From assembly GCA_949130485.1 (NCBI GenBank), contig OX422184.1, forward strand, positions 21,282,824 through 21,346,823: a stretch of 64,000 nucleotides of DNA, read 5' to 3'. The notes below the pieces were generated by a model. The model had not been told where the DNA came from, ran no database searches, and saw only the letters and a list, made by a program, of their open reading frames with translations. Shown here in pieces: positions 51,701 to 61,300 of this stretch; within the stretch, counting starts at the first letter, position 1; the number at the start of each line of letters is the position of its first letter. A program made the translations under genes and the position numbers. The DNA comes from Agelas oroides (lineage: Eukaryota; Porifera; Demospongiae; Agelasida; Agelasidae).

Positions 51701-54700
51701 ACAGTCTTGGCCACTGTGGCCTTTCTGTTGCTTCTAGACACAAGCTTGCTTTCACAAACAGGCACTTCGCACTACTCACAGCTACTGACACTACAGCACT
51801 CTACTAAACTCCTTCTTTTTTTTTATTTTTAAGTCGATCTAAGCTTATCTTCAAAGTTCCGACCACCACATGAGGGGTTCCGCCAGGCCACATCTTAACT
51901 AACTTAATTATAAACTGATTATTGGATGTCAATGCCGACAGGAAATGGGGAAAATCCCCAATTTTATGGACAGTGAATGGATGTAGACTCCCAAAACGGA
52001 CTGTGCGCTAAAAGCTTACAAAGACAAAGAATTCTATCAGCTTGGATTCCAGGTTTGTTGACCTTGAAAACACAGGGTTCCCTGCCACCTTAATGCATGC
52101 CCACTCAAATTATTTAATTTGCATGCGTTTTATTCGAATAAATAGGTATATGTAGCTAGTACATGCCCAGGCGGGACAAGTAGGGATATGTATATCATAG
52201 CATCTACATAGGCATAGGGACTGGGGGGGGGGGGGGGGCGAGCGCAAAGCGCGAGGTGGAGAGATGCTCCCGACGCTAGCGGGAGGCTGGCGAGCTTCAG
52301 CGTTGAGGGGCGAGAAAGCAGGCCGCTTCCGCGAAGTAGCTGGCGTGTCCATCATTGCTGCGGGCGGTCCGCGTTCACGGTAGACACTTTAACAGTAGAC
52401 AGCCGAGTGGCGTAAACACAAGACATGGAATATAATATAAACAGTATGTCATTCATGTCCACGGTGATACTGTCTCTCCTGACAGTCCCAGATTGTGAGG
52501 AATGAAGGTGAGGTTGGGTGTACACCTGATAAGATAAAGCCCAGGCTACAGCAACTTTGGAAAGTAAACCAACTAGAGATACTTACTGCAGCTGTTCCTC
52601 TATGGCTCTTTTCCTTCTCTAGCTTCCCGAGCCCTACTGCTTCCAATTGATGTAATGCTTCCAGTGCTGCTGTCTTGTTTCCTTGTCCACGAAACTTCCG
52701 TTCGAAAAGTAGGGCACTGAAGTGAAGTCGCTTTCCAGGCAGGAGGAGGCAGTAGGTGGCAAGAGATGTACTTGAAGCCACACTGCCTAAAAGGCTAACT
52801 TAGTAGTGCCCATTTATCACATTTGCAAATAAGTACCAATCTGAATCTTTTTGGCTTGGTTCACAGGGAAGATGGGTGAATTCAGTCAAGGTTTATTGGC
52901 TATAGTGTAGTTACAGAAATCATATATACCTGTATACAGTGCTCCCTTTGTCCAGAATTCATGTATCCCCGCATTGGAAAGGTTCCACCCACCAATGTCT
53001 GTGTATGACTAGCTGTAGTTGCATGCCATGCACTGTACAATGTTTAAAATTACATGTATAACTACACACCCCTCTATGGGATCTTTGATCGAGTACCAGT
53101 GTAAGTTATATAATACTTACCTGAGGTGAGGCGAGTGTTCACACATGTTTGGAACACTTTGTCCAGGGTATCCCGGGATACTTAGTACCATGGGACTATT
53201 ATGCCTAGCGGGACTACCCAGGACTATCCTGGATATCTCGGGATACTCAGTACCATGGGGTTCCATGCCTGGTGGGACTACTGGGGACTGTCCTGGGTAT
53301 CCCGGGATACTTAGTATCTCGGGATCCATGGGACTCCATGCCTGCATGGCTGGACTACTGGGGACTGACCTGGGTATCCCGGGATACTTAGTATCTCGGG
53401 ATCCATGGGACTCCATGCCTGGCGGGACTACTTGGGACTGTCCTGGGTATCCCGGGATACTTAGTATCTCGGGATCCATGGGACTCCATGCCTGGCTGGA
53501 CTACTCGGGACTGACCTGGGTATCCCGGGATACTTAGTATCTCGGGATCCATGGGACTCCATGCCTGGCGGGACTCCCTGGGACTGTCCTGGGTATCCCG
53601 GGATACTTAGTATCTCGGGATCCATGGGACTCCATGCCTGGCGGGACTACCCAGGACAGTCCTGGGTATCCCGGGATACTTAGTATCTCGGGATCCATGG
53701 GACTCCATGCCTGGCAGGACTCCCTGGGACTGTCCTGGGTACCCGGGATACTTAGTATCTCGGGATCCATGGGACTCTATGCCTGGCGGGACTACTTGGG
53801 ACTGTCCTGGGTATCCCGGGATACTCAGTATCTTGGGATCCATGGGACTCCATGCCTGGCTGGACTACTCGGGACTGACCTGGGTATCCCGGGATACTTA
53901 GTATCTCGGGATCCATGGGACTCCATGCCTGGCGGGACTACCCAGGACAGTCCTGGGTATCCCGGGATACTTAGTATCTCGGGATCCATGGGACTCCATG
54001 CATGGTGGGACTCCCTGGGACTGTCCTGGGTATCTCGGGATACTGTGATACTGGGGTGTCCTATGTATCCAGGGATGTCCCGAGTTGTCCTAGGACAAGC
54101 CGTGGCAGTACTGGACATCCCTCTTTGGTCTGGGAGCGAGACTGCTTTGAACATGTGTACAAGACTAGAAAATGGCGTCCTACGCAACAGACAACAGCCG
54201 GGGAGTGCTGTGAACATCTTTACTGACCAGGGTAAATTTGGAGCTATGATAACTCTGAGTGGTCATAGAGCTCCATGCTGTGGTAAGCATCAGTTTCGTG
54301 CTAAAATTACAGTGAGATCTTGAATCGTTCTTGAGTTATTGTTGCTTGAACAAAGCGGTCGTAACGAAAAAAGAAAGAATAACAAAAATGGCACTTTTGT
54401 TGCTGCACATTTTTGCATTTAGCTGTCTTCCGTGAAGCTTTAGGGCAACTACACCTTGTTGATCATAAAAGCACTCAAAGAAGAAAGCTGGGTGCTTAAA
54501 TAAGCTTTGAGTATATTTGTGGCAAAGTTATACGGCTTTTGCTTAAGTATTGCATATATTGCGTGTGTGCACCATACCTACATACAGAGTCTACCGACTC
54601 TCTGATAAGTACCTACAGTGAGCTCACTCACTCCAGAGCAGATTACAGTTTCATTTCTGGATTTGCTCAAAATTGGAATGCTAGATATGACTAAGACCCA

Positions 54701-55330
54701 GAAGGAGTCATATGTAGCTCAAAATTGGAATGCTAGATATGACTAAGACCCAGAAGGAGTCATACTTAGCTCAAAATTGGAATGCTAGATATGACTAAGA
54801 CCCAGAAGGAGTCACACTTAGCTCAAAATTGGAATGCTAGATATGACTAAGACCCAGAAGGAGTCACACTTAGCTCAAAATTGGAATGCTAGATATGACT
54901 AAGACCCAGAAGGAGTCATACTTAGCTCAAAAATGCGAGATCTGAGGAATAAGTGGAGCATACAATGGAAGCATGATAAGGCGAATTTCTCAGAATTTCC
55001 TAAGAGCATAACTTGGGCCAAAATTTGAAGCATAATAGTAAAATATGCAAAGTTAACATACTTGTGTGTTGCCATGGTGATAATTAGAGCAACATAACAA
55101 TGAGACAGATAGTGTTGAATTTCTAATTGATGCCATCTGGGAGGAGAGTCTCAGATGATGAATAATCATGTTCTCACAGTATACACAGACAGGGTTCAGC
55201 GTGAGGTCAAGGTTCAATACAGCACAAGTATTAGTGTGTACAAGCATGATACTATTGTCTCAGATACAGGCCTTAGAAGTAGAAATACTGTGCCTCGTAC
55301 ACACACACACACACACACACAACACACATA

Positions 55331-55362
<32 letters not shown>

Positions 55363-58300
55363 TACACAAACAACACACACACACACCTTTAGAGATTCAA
55401 CTTCGGTTCTATATACCACATATTGGGGGGAAAATGCGTGTGTCTAAAGAATGTGAATGGCAAGGTTTGCACAATCTTTGCTCCTTAGATGTGGACCTTA
55501 TATGGCAACTGTTTTGTATTATGAGAGCTGATTAACAAGGTCAAACATATTCAAAAGTATTGGTGCAGTACAAACCACAATGTAAGTGTGTTCGAATATA
55601 CCCAACTTCAATTCACATTCTTTTAACCTCAAATCTTTATTTTGGACAAATCACAATCCATGCTCTAATGGTAGTAACTCATACGTATACGATCACAGGA
55701 CCAGGGAACTTTGCTTATGAACTGGCTCCATATCAACAATGTACTCAGACACTCACACTATCACCATCAACGTGTATGTAGTACAGGGTTGACTACCAGT
55801 GACTGAAACACATCATGACGACTAATGTGTGTCATGCCAAGCAGCAATAATAACCTCAGTGCTACAAAAATACTTCGACCCAGACTAGTCAGACTAGTGG
55901 GTCCAAACATGGTCTCAAAAGCAATCCCAGAGCTAAACCTTTCCTAGGGGGTATGCCTTCAGACACCCTCAACTTGTGCATTCTTATTCACACACCAGTG
56001 TGGACCAACATGTGAAGCCTAACCTATCTGATCCTGCTGCTATCTGACAACTGTCACACTGACCCCAACTGGCAGCTACGACTTCGGCAAAAAATGTTTT
56101 CACTATGTATATTCTGGGAATCAACATTTAGGTGATAGATGATCTTAACATTGATACCCCTTAGTAGCCTTGTTCCCATGTTCCCGCCTCTAAAGGTTAT
56201 TGTGGGAAGAGTCTGGGAATAAGGCTAATCACTTAGTTCTTTCATTGCTACTGTATAGCAGGTTATTTCCGTGGGGTGCTAATTTTTGTTATTTTCATGG
56301 TTAACCCCAGTGTCATGAAATTTTCCACCCACAAAAATTTCCACCCACACTGCAGCTCTGTCTACAAGTGCTAACGTTCAGCTCTTTTTCATTACTTGGC
56401 CCTGTTGACAGTGCCGACGATCCGGCCGTAGGGTCCCCTTTCTCAAGCTGTCCCGCGTGTGGTGTTGGAGGAAGTGAACAGAGAAGTGGACAAGGCAGAA
56501 GCACGACCAAAAAACAGGGCCAGTACCTCTCGTTCAGGTATGCGACCACCAACGGAGTTCGTGCTTTGTAGACGTGGTAGCCTCCCACGTAAGACTCGAC
56601 ACTGAAGCGCTCCATCTTTCCTCTACTCTCGCGTAGCGAGACTCTTTCCGGCGAGAGTATGGCTACACGTTCCTCGTCGAAACCAAGTTCGCATCGCGTG
56701 TACCAAGTTCAAAGTTCGCATTACGTTATATGCGAGCAAGAGTATAATATCATGCCACGAAATTTAAAACCACAAAATTTAATTCTGATGGCTTCTTCCA
56801 GCTTTTCATGAAAATTTCCACCCACGAAAATAACCCACTATACAGTATATATTAACATGATAGTAGTACACTGTCAGTTTAAATACTTGTGTGTGCAGCA
56901 TTGTTACATACTCCTTACCGCTAGCTGTGCATTCACATCCGCTTTATAAGCAAGCAGCAGGCTGACAATTGTGGAATCACCATGACGGCTTGCTGCCAAC
57001 AGGGGTGTCCACCCCTCCTGTAGAACAATACATCAGAGAAAACAATTCTTGTCTCAGTGTCCTCTGGCCACAAAACTCTACACTTCCCGTCCTAGTTACT
57101 AGGCGCTCTAGTTATTATCATAGCAAATATGATCAAATATCAGAAAACATTCTGGAGAAGGTTAAAGGTGAATGCGTGAGGCCAATGGGGCTAATTGGTA
57201 GAGGAGAGAGACTGGTGGTAAAAGGTAAGGGGAAGGGCTAGGGTAAACTAATTCTACGCAGCATGCATGGAGTTACGGACTCGGCTGTTCTAAGAATTAA
57301 GTATGGGCATTTTGCCATCATTCTGTGTCTTCAGGGACCATGAAATGGCTATGATCACATTTGACTGTGAACACATTAACACGGGATGCTAGGCGACTCA
57401 GGTGAGTAAAAACTTGTGTGCACATTATTATGGACAGGTGTATCTGAACTTCAAATTCCAGAATATAGCAGTCATTCACAAATGATTGCTTGCTGTGTAT
57501 GGGAATACAGTGATGTATACTACTATAAATTGGGAAAAGTTTGAGCAGTAAAATTTCGCAAGTAACTTTTCATGCTGAAATATTTTGATAGGCCGTCGTT
57601 TCTACAAAATTTCATATAACACTGAAAGCTTTACATGAAGCATCAAGGCAAGCTCTGGTGCATGCATGTGACAGATTCAACTGAGGATGAGCTACCTCTG
57701 GCCAAAGACTATAGCTGCATTTGTGCCTACCATTATGTACCTTGATTGCAATCACTCGTGAAGGCAGACGACACCCCTTGGGCAGATGCTTCAAAAGCAA
57801 CATCTAAATGAACACACTGCACTAGCACTGCAGCCTTGATGCGATTCATTTGTACCCTGAACTTCTGAGCCCAGCACTCAACTTTGCTGGTAGCAGTATT
57901 TACCTTGCAGGCAAATCTGAAACCTGAGATTTACATATTTGTGTAGTAAACAATCCTTGTTTTATAAAATTAGCCATGAGTTTGATTTTCGTTGCTATCT
58001 ACGACCACAAAAATATTGTAATGCTGAAATTTTCTCAATTTACCGTAGTTCATAAATGTTATTGTGTTTACATATAGGTGCAAGAAATTCTCTAGATGCT
58101 TCACAAATTTGTAATGGTGTGGACATAACAATAATGTGTACTGTACAAACCAACATAAATGATATCACTATGCATTGTATATGGCTGTTGCCTATCTCTA
58201 GTCTGTGTGTATATTATCTATGCTTCCATCTTATCACTGTGCTTGAGAGCAACTCTGCTATACCAAATACCATGCTACAATGCATATGCATATGATGTGA

Positions 58301-61300
58301 TATTTCAGGGTAGGTCTCAATGAGTCTGGAAACCCATTCCACACCATTTGATTATGTGCTCTAGTTGGGAAGTGGTACAATTAGGAACAGTGAAAATGGC
58401 CACAAATAATGGAACACTTTGCACACAGATGGGCATTAGTGCAAAGTGCAGAATGGAGTTCTCAAAGAGTGATGACTTTGAAGTTACTGGACCCTCTGAA
58501 CTCTGTTACCATTCTGTAATGTCACTAACACAAGAAGCAGACAAATGGACAGCTATTACTGGACGGGGAGTAGATCAGTTGGAATACACGAGACTGGAAA
58601 TCTGGTTTTGGTAGGGTAAGGGTTAGGGTTAGGGTTCGGGCAGGTGAACTGGATTTTCAGTATCGTATTGATCCCAGGAGATCTCCAGATGCTCCAGTTG
58701 ACAAAGAGAGTGTGTTTAAATATTGTTCATCCCTTCCTGCAGGCACTCTAATTAAGGCCCCATTATTCATTGTCCCTCCCTAAGTTATTGTACAACTCCA
58801 TCCCAAACATCTTTAAGCCCTACCCCCAATTTGTGTAGCTATATTAAACACAGACTTGTTAGGTACTATCTTGACAAGCATTGACCTTTACCACTTCCCG
58901 TCCTAGTTACTAGGTGCTCTAGTTACTATCACAGCAAAAATGATCAAACATCAGAAAACATTCTATCTATAGTCATTTACATCAGGGTTAGAGCTAAAAA
59001 ATAGGGAGTTTGGTTCTGGAGAAGGCACGAGGTACATGTAGTAAATACAGGTGGGGCTAATGGTTGGGACTAAAATTGTGCAGGCTAAAAAATGGGTAGG
59101 ATGGCAGCTGCTTCTGCATGGGGCTACATGTAGAAATATGGGTGATGCTGATGGGGCTAATTGGTAGAGGAGAGAGACTGGTGGTAAAAGGTAAGGGGAA
59201 GGGCTAGGGTAAAACTAATTCTACACTACTAGTACTATGCAACATGCATGGATTTACGGACAGGATTCGGCTGTCCTAAGTGAACTACTTATCTCATGGT
59301 CAGCACCAAGCTTAATGTTCTTGCAACACCTGTAATTTTAACCATGTGCTATATGAAACAGGTGCTGTAGCTTTTAACAGAGCCCACTTCGGTGCTGGTA
59401 CTGGCCCAATCTACTTTAGTGAGTATGGGCATTTTGCCATCATTCTGTGTCTCCAGGGACTAGGGATGCGGCTAATATGCTGGCATAGTTTCCGGAATAA
59501 TCGGTAGCTCTGCGGAGCGAGCATAATCGGGAATAATCGGAAGGTAACATTGAGCGCGTAAGGTGCTTCCGCTGCGCGCGCATAGGTATGAACTGTTAGA
59601 GGTGTGCCTTTCTATTCATAAGGGATGTTTCATGTCTGACTCCTCCTTTGTGGTGAAGCTTGTTTTGACAAAGATCATGATAAAAGCAGCTAAGTAGCAC
59701 TACGCTCTAAAGGGTGGATCAACAGCGCTAATTTTGTTAGTGTGAGCATCTTGGGGGCGCAGTTTTAACTAAATTCTATTAATTGATTAACTTGCTGCAT
59801 GAGCATAATAGGGACACACCAAGAGCATAATCGGACATAGTTTGAAGCATTCTAGCATAGCATAATGGGTGAATTTTTGAGCATAATAGCCTCATCCCTA
59901 CCAGGGACTATGAAATAGGGGTTTAAAATTGTCGCAAGGATTGAGGTGATGACGGTTGGTTCCTTGACAAAGGTTTCCCAGAAATGTAAGACAAATCTCG
60001 GGGGATTCTGACATTATTTTTGTGATGTAGTGGCGAACACAATGAACAGTGGAGATTAGTTGAGGAAAATTGAAGAACTAAACATTCCACATCACATCTG
60101 CAAATCCACAGTGATACACAACAGTAGCTATCTAGCTAGCCCGTGAATCAACACCATTACGTTACAAGTATCATGATTCAAAAGGGAGCTAAACAGCTTT
60201 TGCTAGACAGTATATAGCTCTGTATAGGTAATCAGCTATGGGGTAGCGATTAGTGTGTATATATATACCACTGTAATTTTGCTGGCTAGCAAGTTTGTGT
60301 AGTGCTATAGATTTCCTGCCTAGCTATATAGGCACAGCAAGCGTCAATACATGCAGCAATAGACCTTATGCAATTGACGTCATCACCTCACGTAAACAAA
60401 CGTGAAACGGACAGTAGACGGAAATCCGGATACTAAATGACCGCGGTCAATGGAGCTTAAGTACAGCGGAGCAGTTTACGAGCTCCTTTCTCACCAGCGC
60501 AGTAAGTGATTTTACGTTTACACCCAGAATGTACAAGGCCTCAACAGGACCTAACGCTCACCGAAGCGAATAAGCTTACCTGCATGCTTCGTTGACGCAG
60601 CGAGCTCGCAAAGTGCTTCGCTGTACTTAAGCTCCATAGACCGCGGTCTTCCTTGCCACTCAAAATGGCGGCGTAGTATCCGGATTCCGTCCACTTTCCA
60701 TTTTACGTTTAATTACGTGAGGTATTGCATAAGGTCTATATCCAACTACTGAACTGCAACTGAGAAGCTTGGACTCACCCTATCTCTGGCTGTAGGCTGT
60801 TAGCTCTCAGGGATGTCAATAGCTGTAGCTTGATTAGGGGCCAGCAACAAAGCCAAAAATAAAACTCAACTCAACATTTTATAACCACAGAGCTTGAGCA
60901 AGACTTCTCTAGAAATAAATGAACAACAGCTGTACTCTGCAGCTGCTAACAGTTTGTGGAGCCATGGTAATTTGTTTACAGTATCATTTGTCCATATATG
61001 GCTGTTCTATGCATGCAACCACATTTGCATCATGTATGGCCTGGAAGGGAGACTGATGCATGGAACATATGTGGACTTGTGGACTCATGCATACAATGGG
61101 AAGATCTGTGCATGTATTGGACATGTATTACGCACGATACCTGCATGTATCTACCATTCCATGCACATGTGCATTTAGTATTAACTCAATGGATATGGAA
61201 TTGCTCACAGACAGATGTACAAACATACTGTCCATAGACTACCGTCACAGATTATCTATGCTACTGTACTCTTGCAAAAGAGTGCCCATGGGTGGAGCAC

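Larger units (their letters stand above)
49408..54143. mobile_element. Foldback-like DNA transposon, 4.7 kb
   Basis: Ends AGTCTCGCTCCCAGA (49408) and TCTGGGAGCGAGACT (54129-54143) are complementary, and so is the sequence next to them (CCAGTACTGCCAC / GTGGCAGTACTGG). Inward each arm becomes a 73-bp tandem array in opposite orientation (49.44-50.17 kb and 53.15-54.06 kb). Long inverted repeats built of tandem units are the hallmark of Foldback elements. The 3 kb core has at least one spliced-looking coding exon (52587-52786) and other open stretches but no transposase I recognise. Confidence 0.75.
55795..57045. repeat. Segmental duplication with ankyrin exon, copy A
   Basis: Matches 62300-63020 across intron, exon and intron: CAAAAATAC...CGACCCAG, CCCCAACTGGTAGCTACGAC-type block, GTCAGTTTAAATACTT and the exon. 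Copy A carries an extra MITE (56251-56845). Confidence 0.88.
57050..60880. repeat. Long dispersed repeat, copy 3
   Basis: Colinear with copies 1 and 2 from ACCTTTGACTGTGAACAC-type sequence (57362) to CTATCTCTGGCTGTAG (60780), preceded by an extra partial block (57085-57340) that repeats what follows at 58890-59280. It carries unique insertions at 59461 and 60361. Confidence 0.8.

Noticed and set aside
53634-54323. A 229-codon open frame across the right minisatellite
   Set aside because: Three 73-bp units equal 219 bp, so any frame without a stop repeats; both strands are open in the same way, and the peptide is only the repeat read in three frames.
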